Shown here: positions 1 through 6,772 of the stretch, in pieces
Layout: the number at the start of each line of letters is the position of its first letter
How positions within the stretch are numbered: the first letter of the stretch is position 1
The notes under the pieces: generated by a model
Told to the model about the DNA's origin: nothing
Databases searched by the model: none
Seen by the model: the letters and a program-made list of their open reading frames with translations, nothing else
Program-made: the position numbers and the translations under genes
Assembly: GCF_021151785.1 (NCBI RefSeq)
Contig: NZ_JAGKWP010000113.1
Coordinates: 1-7,153 of the forward strand
Direction: 5' to 3'
Length of the DNA stretch: 7,153 nt
Source: Flavobacterium sp.
Lineage (GTDB): Bacteria; Bacteroidota; Bacteroidia; Flavobacteriales; Flavobacteriaceae

Positions 1-50
1 ATTACATGTTTATTGGTAATTGACTCTACCATTTTATCTAATCATATATA

Positions 51-1697
51 CTACTTTCTTCTATTTAATCTCCTTGAGGAAAGTTTTCTCCAAATTGCTC
101 TAAGAGCCTCAACATCTGTCTTAGTAAACTTAAGTTGCTTAATTAATAACTCTTGATCTACTATATCTAAAACTTCTTCTATTCTACGTTGACGAATAAG
201 ATTATCTATTTTATTTAAGTCAATCCTCGTGTTTTCTAATAAAGGCAATGGTATTTCTTCAATTTCAGTAGGTTCAAAAGTAAGAACTCCGCCACCATAG
301 CTTCGTCCTGTAATTTCAGAAAAAGCAAATGATAATGAATTCAAAAATGATAATGCTACTATTTCAGGCTTTACCTTTGTTGTCAATCTAACTCTATGGA
401 TAGTATCGGTTGAAGAAGCTTCTGTTTTATTCACTATGATTTTAGGATAATCACCTACTTGCCTCAATGCAAAAGCATCAGGACACCATAACGATGGTGT
501 GATATACCAACGTTTCCGAATCCTACATTTATAGCCTACATGAAAATCTTGCTCTTCCCCATATTTAATATAATTTTTACAAGCTTGTGGCAAATCTTCA
601 AAATCTTTATTAGGAGGTAAAAACAGATACCCTGAATGTTGAGCATCAGAATTATCTTCAAAATCTTCATCCTTAAACTGTATCCCTTTAAAATGAGCGG
701 ATTTACTTACAACTTTTTGGGTATAGGCTTTTAACTTCCATTTAGCTACAGTCTCTTTATTCATCATAAAGAAATCATTCTTACCTGTAACTATACCAAC
801 ATCTACGCTCATTATACTGCTACATGGCTTTATCCTTTTGTCCTCTTTAATCTCTCTTAAAAGTTTAATTTCATTTTCATCTAAGAAGTACTTAGTCCAT
901 TTTTCAGAATTGTGCTCTAACGTTTTTACGTCAGACTTTTGAACTTTAGAAATATTAAGACTCTCCAATTCTTTAAGTGTACTTAATTCAACTACTCTAA
1001 TACCTTTATTCGATTGGACATCTTTTTCACATAGCAATAGAACAACTTCCTGTTGAATATCGCTAAATACAAGTTTTTTAAATGTTACTATCGTAATTCT
1101 TGGGAAGAATTTTGCTAAAAAAATTCTCGTTTCAGCAGCATATTTTACTTGAAATAGTTCAGCAGGAATAACCATTCCAAGCTTACCATTTTTATTGAGG
1201 AGGCTTGCAGATATTACTAAAAAAGGAATCCAAATATTGGTAAGTTTATTGGGTTTTAAACCTATTTCATTCATCATCTCAAAAGCTCTCTGCCTATGTT
1301 CTTCAGGGAAATTTTGATACCGTATAAACGGAGGATTGCCAATAACTATATCGTAGCGAGGATTGCCATTGGAAATATAACTAAAGAAGTCAGAATTTAC
1401 GATGGTCGTTGAGTTCAATCCATAATTAGCTGCACGCTGTTTCGATTTCTCGGATTCCTTTTTTACTAATTCAATACCTTTAATTAACCCAAATAGATTC
1501 TTTTGGGGAACACCTAATTCTATAAATCTTTTAATGGAAGCTTCTATAAAATTACCATCACCACAGCTTGGTTCTAAAACCGTTTGAGAAGGTTTTGTAA
1601 TAGCCCATCTGCAAATGAAATCAGCAATTGCTTGAGGAGTATAATATCCTCCACGCAATTTTCTTGATTCAATATTCTCTATATCTTTTATTGCCAT
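51..1697 (-). CDS. Stand-alone N6-adenine DNA methyltransferase of an Eco57I-like restriction-modification system
   Basis: Likely transfers a methyl group from S-adenosylmethionine to adenine N6 in the recognition site, protecting host DNA. Motifs appear in gamma-class (M.TaqI/M.Eco57I) order: motif X GGYYTPQAIADF at residues 16-27, motif I (SAM binding) LEPSCGDGNF at 41-50, catalytic motif IV NPPF at 121-124 inside DIVIGNPPFIRYQ. The C-terminal half is a probable TaqI-like target-recognition domain, with GRSYGGGVLTFEP at 464-476 leading to EIPLP near 481-485. At 548 aa it is close to the size I recall for M.Eco57I. No nuclease motif is visible, so it should only modify. It is the last gene of the operon; its ATG lies 4 bases after the stop of the fused enzyme, so it probably depends on readthrough or coupled translation. 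I saw no TAnnTTTG promoter just upstream. The recognition sequence cannot be read from the protein. The family is very sure; pairing with the upstream enzyme is inferred from context. Confidence 0.93.
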   Translation of the reverse strand: MAIKDIENIESRKLRGGYYTPQAIADFICRWAITKPSQTVLEPSCGDGNFIEASIKRFIELGVPQKNLFGLIKGIELVKKESEKSKQRAANYGLNSTTIVNSDFFSYISNGNPRYDIVIGNPPFIRYQNFPEEHRQRAFEMMNEIGLKPNKLTNIWIPFLVISASLLNKNGKLGMVIPAELFQVKYAAETRIFLAKFFPRITIVTFKKLVFSDIQQEVVLLLCEKDVQSNKGIRVVELSTLKELESLNISKVQKSDVKTLEHNSEKWTKYFLDENEIKLLREIKEDKRIKPCSSIMSVDVGIVTGKNDFFMMNKETVAKWKLKAYTQKVVSKSAHFKGIQFKDEDFEDNSDAQHSGYLFLPPNKDFEDLPQACKNYIKYGEEQDFHVGYKCRIRKRWYITPSLWCPDAFALRQVGDYPKIIVNKTEASSTDTIHRVRLTTKVKPEIVALSFLNSLSFAFSEITGRSYGGGVLTFEPTEIEEIPLPLLENTRIDLNKIDNLIRQRRIEEVLDIVDQELLIKQLKFTKTDVEALRAIWRKLSSRRLNRRK

Positions 1698-1701
1698 TTT
1701 A

Positions 1702-4700
1702 CTAATCTTCGTTTAAATCAGTTAAGAACATTTCGTCATTTAAAACAACATTCATTTCATCTTCGCTGATTTGATATAATTGGTTTATTAATCCTACTAA
1801 ACTATTTAACAAATAGTCGAGTTTTCGTTGAAGAATATTTTTCTTCGAACCTATATAGGTTTTATTGTAAGTATCTTTCGTATGAATAAGCTGTTGTACG
1901 ATTTTAACAATTTCATTATGATTTTTCCTTTGTTCAGCATTATCAAAATCAATCCTTTTAATAGGAATATTTTCTAAGAATTGTTTGCCATGCGAGTAAT
2001 ATGCACCCCTGAATTCACTTGCACCTGCTTTAACCATAGATTCAAATAATGGATGAGCCAAAATACCTAAAATATATAATGGAGAATACGCAGAATTACT
2101 TATCAAAGAATAATAAGGGCCGTTTCCTCCTCCTGTAAATTGAAGATTATTTTCATCATAAATGTAACTTGGCTTAGTTGATAAAACGGGCCAAATCAAT
2201 TTAGGAGATTCATGAAATTTAGTTAAACTTTGAGACCTTCCAAATTGATACCACTTTGGTTCTTTAGAGCCATTAATACTTCGTTTAGAAAGTAGAGTTT
2301 TAAAAGTATTTAGATACTTCCATGTTAAAGGATAATTTTCACTAAAATATTCTTCTGAGAATACTTCTGCTTTATCATTTGTGATGATATAAGGAAAAAT
2401 TAATTGTGCGTTTTCAACGACAGAATCGAACACTCCAAATGAAAGATCATATAGGCAAGGTTTGCAAATTGATTTCTCAATTTCATATTCAATATTATTC
2501 TTATTGAATTTATATGTCGACTCAGTTTGTGAGTGTGGTTGTATAATATATATTTTATCAGCACTTGTTTGTAATCCTACAGGAATCTCAGCAATTGCTT
2601 TTAATGGTATTGTATCAGCATATCTGATTTTATCAAATATTATCTCTGATTCATGTGACACAAAAATCCAAGGTTCCTCAGTATAAGAATCACTATTATA
2701 TTCTAAATAGTTAATAGTACCTGCAATAAACTCAGAAGATATATTCTTAATTCTTTTAAATTTGAATTTATCCCTTTCTTCTTTGTCTATAATTAATACG
2801 GTTGTATAAGTGCTTCTATTTGGGAACACTTGAGAAACTCCAAAGTGAATAATTTTACAAATGGAACTTTGAGTGCAAATTAAATCACGTAAGGCTTTAC
2901 CTCCTTTTATAATAAAAAATTTATTAGGTACTATATACCCTAAAACACCTCTATCGTTTAGTAGACTAATAGCTCGCTGAATAAATAGATAGTATTTGTC
3001 GAATGTGTCTACCTTTGCTACTGTATACCCCGATATACTACTTTGATAATATTTTACTTCTTCAATAAGATATTTTACTATATTTTGTATTCTTACATAT
3101 GGAGGATTGCCAACTATTGCATCGAACCCTTTTGTGTCAGTTAAAAAAGGAAATTCATCGCCCCATACAAATGGTTTTACCTTGTAAAGTAATTCATTAT
3201 CTTCAATAGCAGAAGGATTAAAATCAAAGTATTTTTCGTCTACTAATGAGTTCCCTGATTTAATATTATTGTCTAAGTTTGGAAGTACTTTTTGATGATA
3301 CCTTGATAAATAACTATTTATTGAAGCCGCATTCTCATTTTCAAGCAGCTTTAAAAATAAACTAAACTTAGAAACTTCCACGGCGTAAGGATTAATATCC
3401 ACTCCATAAATATGATTTAACAAGAAATCTTGTTTTGCTTTTAATGTAAGATAAAACGTCCCATCAAATCCTTCATATATAATCTCGTCATCCTCTATGT
3501 TTTCTGCATTGAGTGCAGTTATGATTTTCTCTAAAATAAAATCGTAGACAGAAATTAAAAAAGTTCCTGAGCCACAGCATATATCAGCAATTTTTAGAAA
3601 TTGAATATCCTTTATCCCTTTTAGGTCAAAGAGAGGGGAAAGGGTTTCTTTAACAATGTTTTCAACTATCAGCTTTGGGGTAGGAACTACTCCACTTGAA
3701 GCGGATACTTCAGGCTCTTCTACAATTAAAATTTCACTTGCACTTACTATTTTTATTTTACTTCCTAAATATCTCTCATATATTTGGCTTAATATAGTAG
3801 GGTCAACAACCGAAAAATCATAAGGGCTTTCGGGATAATATAGCTCGTTAAATATTTCTATTAGAATTTCAGACTTCAGATTAATATTTAGTGAAAAATT
3901 ATCTTCTATAAAATCAAATAACCCTGAGTTATATTTTTTATCTGACTGTATGAATAGCGCTTTAAGCTCTGTATAGTTTTTTATCCCCTTTAATGTTTCA
4001 TGCTTCTCTATCTCCCGATCTTCGCAAATACGAAGAAATACTATTCTATTTAATAAGCGTTGAACGAGAAAATTAATATCTTCTTCACTAAAGCCTTCAT
4101 TATTTTGAATTATGTCAGTTGCTAATCGAAATCTCCATGTTTCTATCTGAGCTAAAAAATAATCATCAAATGTGCTTGTATTATTTTGTGTAACTGAAAA
4201 ATAGTCATCAATATAACCTGATGTTATAGATTGAAAAGACAATAATTGATATAGCTTATCAAATTTTTTGATAAAATCCTTATAATGAAAAACTGCGTAT
4301 CTTGCGATAGTTACGTCATCAGTGGAGGTCGGTTTGTACCTGCAGTCGTATACTATTATCTTTTCGAAATTAGTCAATATTGAAATACCCAAATTAGCAT
4401 TCCAACCATATCTGCGTGTTTGGAATGATGACTTAGCAGATTTTTCAATGTCAATAGAAGCTTTTTTAGCTTCTATAAAGAGCTTACGAGAACCCTGTAT
4501 GCGTAAGGTATAATCAGGATTTTTTTTAGCAATAGAATCGTCTTCTTCTACATCAATAGCTTCCTCCTGAATTACATCACGAAGAAACTGTGATTTACTC
4601 GCTTCGTTATCTACATCCCAACCAAAAGTTTTTAAAAGAGGGTTAAGAAAATCTATTCTTAGTTGGGCTTCACTGTATTGTGATGTTTGATATATTGAAT

Positions 4701-4779
4701 ACTCTTTTTCGAACGCAAAAATTATCCTTTTTAGCTGTTCAAAACATTCTTCCTTCGTTCGAGTAATATTGTATGCCAT
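1702..4779 (-). CDS. Type IIG restriction enzyme: fused endonuclease, methyltransferase and specificity domains (Eco57I-like)
   Basis: A single chain that probably both cuts and methylates DNA. The N-terminal nuclease has a PD-(D/E)XK site: PD at residues 88-89 (NPDYTLRI) and ExK at 103-105 (LFIEAKK). A helical linker follows (about 200-350). The N6-adenine methyltransferase begins with a motif X-like VVPTPKLIVENIV (364-376), then motif I ADICCGSGTFL (398-408), an acidic motif II residue in YGVDINPYA (458-466), SGNSL (508-512) and catalytic NPPY (558-561). The C-terminal part (about 720-945) resembles a TaqI-like specificity domain, with FTGGGNGPYYSL (881-892) and RGAYYSHGKQFLENIPI (924-940). 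At 1025 aa it matches the roughly 1000-aa Eco57I/AcuI class, which cuts at a fixed distance from an asymmetric site. Its ATG shares one base with the controller's stop (TAATG), implying translational coupling. All key residues are present and the frame is open, so it looks active. The target sequence cannot be inferred. Confidence 0.93.
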   Translation of the reverse strand: MAYNITRTKEECFEQLKRIIFAFEKEYSIYQTSQYSEAQLRIDFLNPLLKTFGWDVDNEASKSQFLRDVIQEEAIDVEEDDSIAKKNPDYTLRIQGSRKLFIEAKKASIDIEKSAKSSFQTRRYGWNANLGISILTNFEKIIVYDCRYKPTSTDDVTIARYAVFHYKDFIKKFDKLYQLLSFQSITSGYIDDYFSVTQNNTSTFDDYFLAQIETWRFRLATDIIQNNEGFSEEDINFLVQRLLNRIVFLRICEDREIEKHETLKGIKNYTELKALFIQSDKKYNSGLFDFIEDNFSLNINLKSEILIEIFNELYYPESPYDFSVVDPTILSQIYERYLGSKIKIVSASEILIVEEPEVSASSGVVPTPKLIVENIVKETLSPLFDLKGIKDIQFLKIADICCGSGTFLISVYDFILEKIITALNAENIEDDEIIYEGFDGTFYLTLKAKQDFLLNHIYGVDINPYAVEVSKFSLFLKLLENENAASINSYLSRYHQKVLPNLDNNIKSGNSLVDEKYFDFNPSAIEDNELLYKVKPFVWGDEFPFLTDTKGFDAIVGNPPYVRIQNIVKYLIEEVKYYQSSISGYTVAKVDTFDKYYLFIQRAISLLNDRGVLGYIVPNKFFIIKGGKALRDLICTQSSICKIIHFGVSQVFPNRSTYTTVLIIDKEERDKFKFKRIKNISSEFIAGTINYLEYNSDSYTEEPWIFVSHESEIIFDKIRYADTIPLKAIAEIPVGLQTSADKIYIIQPHSQTESTYKFNKNNIEYEIEKSICKPCLYDLSFGVFDSVVENAQLIFPYIITNDKAEVFSEEYFSENYPLTWKYLNTFKTLLSKRSINGSKEPKWYQFGRSQSLTKFHESPKLIWPVLSTKPSYIYDENNLQFTGGGNGPYYSLISNSAYSPLYILGILAHPLFESMVKAGASEFRGAYYSHGKQFLENIPIKRIDFDNAEQRKNHNEIVKIVQQLIHTKDTYNKTYIGSKKNILQRKLDYLLNSLVGLINQLYQISEDEMNVVLNDEMFLTDLNED

Positions 4780-5087
4780 TAGAATATTACATTTGATTTT
4801 TTCAAATATTCAATCTTCTGTTCAGCAACCTTTAAAGCTTCACTTGCTAAATCTTCATTTCTGATCTCATAAACGAGCCTATCACTTAAATATGCTAACA
4901 TAAGTTCTTTCTCTTCTGTCTCAAAAAGCTTTGCAAGACGTTTTACTTGTTCTTTCGTAGGTCTTTTATCGCCTCGTTCAATTTTGCTAAGAAGCGAAGG
5001 ATCTACTTCAAGGGTAGATGCTACTTGGCGTAAAAGCAATCCTTTACTTTCCCGAAATGCTCTAATTAATTCTCCTATGGTTCTCAT
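4779..5087 (-). CDS. XRE-family helix-turn-helix regulator, probable controller (C) protein of the restriction-modification operon
   Basis: A 102-aa cytoplasmic DNA-binding protein. Residues 5-65 form a Cro/C1-type five-helix domain; the helix-turn-helix is LRQVASTLEVDPSLLSKIERG (about 19-39), followed by the usual RPTKEQVKRLAKLF. A charged helical tail (about 66-102) makes it somewhat longer than classical C proteins of about 80 aa and could serve dimerisation. It is the first gene of the operon and its stop overlaps the start of the fused nuclease-methyltransferase by one base, the C-R arrangement of controller-regulated systems. A promoter and an overlapping palindrome lie directly upstream, so autoregulation is likely. 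The leader before the ATG has no Shine-Dalgarno sequence, as is common in Bacteroidota. Family assignment is secure; the controller role is inferred from position and operator. Whether it activates, represses or both is not shown. Confidence 0.88.
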   Translation of the reverse strand: MRTIGELIRAFRESKGLLLRQVASTLEVDPSLLSKIERGDKRPTKEQVKRLAKLFETEEKELMLAYLSDRLVYEIRNEDLASEALKVAEQKIEYLKKSNVIF

Positions 5088-5103
5088 TTTACAGATTATG
5101 ACC

Positions 5104-5118
5104 TGACCAATTTGGTCA
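5104..5118. promoter_or_regulatory. Probable operator: 15-bp palindrome overlapping the operon promoter
   Basis: TGACCAA (5104-5110), one central T, TTGGTCA (5112-5118): a perfect inverted repeat with 7-bp arms. It overlaps the last two bases of the -7 box and covers the predicted transcription start, where a bound regulator would block initiation. An extra TGACC half-site sits immediately beside it at 5099-5103. Size and symmetry suit a dimeric XRE protein, and the neighbouring controller is the obvious candidate ligand. The palindrome is seen directly; binding is inferred. Confidence 0.58.
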
Positions 5119-5149
5119 AATTTATACGTATAGTTTAAATATTCCCAAA
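5117..5149 (-). promoter_or_regulatory. Bacteroidota-type promoter of the controller/type IIG/methyltransferase operon
   Basis: Read on the minus strand, the -33 element TTTG (5149-5146) is followed after 21 bases by a perfect -7 element TAAATTTG (5124-5117), matching TTTG-N19-21-TAnnTTTG. Transcription would start near 5110, giving a leader of about 23 bases before the controller ATG at 5087. The spacer contains the self-complementary decamer TATACGTATA (5123-5132), which overlaps the first bases of the -7 box. No other full-consensus promoter was seen for the three-gene operon. Confidence 0.72.
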
Positions 5150-5195
5150 TTTTTTAGCAAAACTTACTAACACAAAAATCAATAGGAATATTCAC

Positions 5196-5222
5196 TCAAT
5201 AAATCATCAATGAGTTTATTGA
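5196..5222 (-). terminator. AT-rich hairpin between mrr and the restriction-modification operon, possible mrr terminator
   Basis: TCAATAAA (5196-5203) pairs with TTTATTGA (5215-5222). The interior TCAT (5204-5207) can also pair with ATGA (5210-5213), giving up to 12 paired bases with one bulged base at 5214. An A9 run on the plus strand (5222-5230) flanks it, so on the leftward mrr transcript the U-run comes before the stem rather than after. That makes it a non-canonical terminator. Position, 38 bp past the mrr stop and before the next promoter, still suits transcript termination or 3'-end stabilisation. Confidence 0.35.
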
Positions 5223-5260
5223 AAAAAAAATCAATTAACGGTTACTGCTATGTATGTATT

Positions 5261-6127
5261 TTATAATGCTTTAAACCAATCTTTCTTCACTATAATTTTT
5301 TCTACTAATTCAATATCTACTCCTAGCTTTAATTCTTTTAATTTTTCAGCTAAATCAGTCCCATCAATTAAATCAATTGGAGGTGCTCCATCACGCTGTG
5401 CTTCTTTTTTAGCTTCACGTGTAAAAGTTCCTGTAGTAATGATTAATCCCTTATCTGCTCGCCCTATCATTGCACCCCTAAAATCTCTAACAATTGATGG
5501 TGAGATACTTCCTTTGTAACGCTTAGCTTGGAATATAACATGAAAAGACATGACTCCACCAATCCTTAGCATTCCTTTGCCATCAATGCCACCGTCATTA
5601 GTTTTCCCTGTAACTTCGACATTTTGAAAACCCAATTCTCTTAATAATCGCTGACAAAGCTTTTCAAAAGATGCTGGAGGAATTAGCTGCAATTCTTCTA
5701 TAATCTGTTCTTGCCAAGAAATTTTTTGAATCTCATCATTATCTTCTTGTCCTGAAGAAGACTCCGTTTTTTTTACCTTGTCTTTGTTTAACCTTTCTTG
5801 CTTATCTTCTAAAAGTACTTGTTTCCTAACAACATCCTTATCTACTACATTAGTTTTAATTCCTTCTTCTGTTAATGCCCAAACGCCTCTTGAAGAATTT
5901 TCTATGAGTCCAAAACGTTTAAGGTAATGCCGAGCCCACGCAAGTCTATATGTAAATTTGCTTGTATTTCCTTTATGAATATCGTTAAGCTGATGATCCG
6001 TTAGTTCTAATATTGAAGATACTTGATCTTCAATTTCGCTAATTGATCCTGAATCTCCGAGTTTTTTTAAAGCTGCCAATACCGGATTAAAAAGTTCATC
6101 GTACTTATAGGGAAAAGTATCTTTCAT
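5261..6127 (-). CDS. mrr: Mrr-type restriction endonuclease (winged-helix N-terminus plus PD-(D/E)XK nuclease)
   Basis: Predicted to cleave foreign, usually modified, DNA; E. coli Mrr is a type IV enzyme acting on methylated DNA. Residues 1-90 resemble the Mrr N-terminal winged-helix domain (PYKYDELFNPVLAAL at the start, RHYLKRFGLIENSSRGVWALTEEG at 66-89). A charged, low-complexity linker covers about 91-138. Residues 145-270 form the Mrr nuclease: ASFEKLCQRLLRELGF (152-167), then NDGGIDGKG (177-185) with the catalytic Asp at 182, then FQAKRYKG (199-206) supplying Q200 and K202, the QxK form of the nuclease motif typical of this family. The helix and strand after it (IVRDFRGAMIGRADKGLIITTG) are also family-typical. 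At 288 aa it is full length, close to the E. coli enzyme at about 300. Its ATG is 10 bases after the stop of the XRE gene, so the two are probably cotranscribed. It might instead assist the nearby type IIG system, but nothing in the sequence demands that. Confidence 0.93.
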   Translation of the reverse strand: MKDTFPYKYDELFNPVLAALKKLGDSGSISEIEDQVSSILELTDHQLNDIHKGNTSKFTYRLAWARHYLKRFGLIENSSRGVWALTEEGIKTNVVDKDVVRKQVLLEDKQERLNKDKVKKTESSSGQEDNDEIQKISWQEQIIEELQLIPPASFEKLCQRLLRELGFQNVEVTGKTNDGGIDGKGMLRIGGVMSFHVIFQAKRYKGSISPSIVRDFRGAMIGRADKGLIITTGTFTREAKKEAQRDGAPPIDLIDGTDLAEKLKELKLGVDIELVEKIIVKKDWFKAL

Positions 6128-6137
6128 TATGTTATAA

Positions 6138-6380
6138 TTATTTCAAACCTTTAAAGAATTCTTCTAAAGTCATCTCGTGGGCATCTAAGATTTGCAAAAG
6201 ACTTTTAAATTGAAAATTTGTACCTTTTTCCATTCGCCAGTATTGAACACGTGGTAACTCTTTTTCCAAAGCAAAGTTTTCATAACTAGTATATCCAGCA
6301 TCCTTTCTCAATTTTTGAAGCCTTTTAGATATGGACACTATTCTATCATCCAATAGTTCTTTTTTCTTCTTTGTTGCCAT
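6138..6380 (-). CDS. Small XRE-like helix-turn-helix protein upstream of mrr
   Basis: An 80-aa basic-N-terminus protein (MATKKKKELLDDRI) with a Cro/C1-like fold: helix ISKRLQKLRKDAGY, the helix-turn-helix about YTSYENFALEKELPRVQYWRMEKG (residues 30-53), then FKSLLQILDAHEMTLEEFFKGL. Probably a dimeric DNA-binding regulator of itself and mrr; the same domain type often sits beside defence genes in Bacteroidota. The reading frame stays open upstream to an in-frame ATG at 6407 and a TTG at 6419, which would add 9 or 13 residues. I chose the ATG at 6380 because MATKKKK-type N-termini look natural, the added residues (MDFAINLLN) precede the fold, and the longer starts intrude on the divergent regulatory region. 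It precedes mrr by 10 bases in the same direction. It differs strongly from the controller protein at 4779-5087, so the two units probably have separate regulators. Confidence 0.85.
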   Translation of the reverse strand: MATKKKKELLDDRIVSISKRLQKLRKDAGYTSYENFALEKELPRVQYWRMEKGTNFQFKSLLQILDAHEMTLEEFFKGLK

Positions 6381-6471
6381 GTTTAACAGATTTATAGCAA
6401 AATCCATTAAATGCTCCAATTATATTACCTCTCACAAATAACATCTTTCATGAAATTAATAAAAATTTATA

Positions 6472-6501
6472 GTATCTTTGATACATATCTATAAACGATA
6501 C
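6472..6501. repeat. GTATC/GATAC half-site cluster overlapping the rightward promoter, candidate operator
   Basis: GTATC (6472-6476), TTT, GATAC (6480-6484) forms a perfect 5-3-5 inverted repeat over the -7 box, and a second GATAC lies at 6497-6501, 17 bases downstream. A nested TATAG (6468-6472) / CTATA (6489-6493) pair surrounds it. The location in the divergent region fits an operator for the helix-turn-helix protein encoded leftward. In AT-rich DNA short repeats arise easily, so this is moderate evidence only. Confidence 0.4.
6473..6480 (+). promoter_or_regulatory. Bacteroidota -7 element for the rightward small-ORF group
   Basis: TATCTTTG matches TAnnTTTG exactly, 25 bases before the ATG at 6506, so the predicted leader is about 20 bases. 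The -33 position, around 6448-6453, shows only a weak match (TCATGA), which would suit a promoter that is weak or needs an activator. The element lies inside the GTATC/GATAC inverted repeat. Confidence 0.5.
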
Positions 6502-6505
6502 AGCT

Positions 6506-6772
6506 ATGCAAGATAAAAAAGTCGTAATACTGCCTTCCAATAGTGAATTATCAGAAGAAACAGTTCATGCACTGGATGAATTGTTCGGTTCAATAACACC
6601 GCAAGAGATCCAACATAGCATCCAGGAGCTTATCTACTTTATACTTATAAATATAGATCCTGAATGGTATCCGAATAATTTTAAGGAGATCATGACCCGG
6701 GTTTATTTCCTTGACCAGTTTCTTACAACAGCGAATGAAAAGAATAAGAGCAATGAAAACAGTGATGTATAA
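6506..6772 (+). CDS. Hypothetical acidic protein, 88 aa
   Basis: I do not recognise a family. The 88-aa product is acidic, without signal peptide or clear membrane segment. It starts with a short strand-like KKVVILPSN, followed by helices: SEETVHALDELFGSIT, PQEIQHSIQELIYFILINI, and FKEIMTRVYFLDQFLTTANEK, then a polar tail (NKSNENSDV). The hydrophobic spacing in the middle is amphipathic rather than transmembrane, suggesting a small helical cytoplasmic protein. A TAnnTTTG box lies 25 bases upstream and the frame has protein-like composition, which favours it over the minus-strand frame opposite. It is divergent from the XRE-mrr pair and overlaps the next small ORF by 20 bases. Function unknown; no link to restriction can be shown. 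Confidence 0.62.
   Translation: MQDKKVVILPSNSELSEETVHALDELFGSITPQEIQHSIQELIYFILINIDPEWYPNNFKEIMTRVYFLDQFLTTANEKNKSNENSDV

Noticed and set aside
1..50. Left-end non-coding stretch checked for a terminator or attachment site
   Set aside because: No hairpin with T run and no repeat matching elsewhere in the window.
2462..2686. Plus-strand frame inside the type IIG gene
   Set aside because: Antisense shadow of a clearly conserved coding region; no promoter or family signal.
1320..3120. Repeated GGAGGATTGCCAA in both methyltransferase genes
   Set aside because: It encodes the shared catalytic NPP(F/Y) motif IV, so it reflects protein homology, not a DNA repeat element.
4322..4513. Plus-strand frame opposite the N-terminal nuclease domain
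   Set aside because: Antisense to the PD-(D/E)XK motif of the type IIG enzyme, with no independent support.
5250..5519. Plus-strand 89-codon frame opposite the mrr catalytic region
   Set aside because: It lies antisense to the conserved Mrr nuclease motifs and has Ser/Phe-rich shadow composition.
6381..6440. Possible leftward promoter for the XRE-mrr pair (TATAATTG- or TAAATCTG-like boxes on the minus strand)
   Set aside because: Each has one mismatch to TAnnTTTG and no good -33 element at 19-21 bases; the second would start transcription at or past the ATG at 6380.
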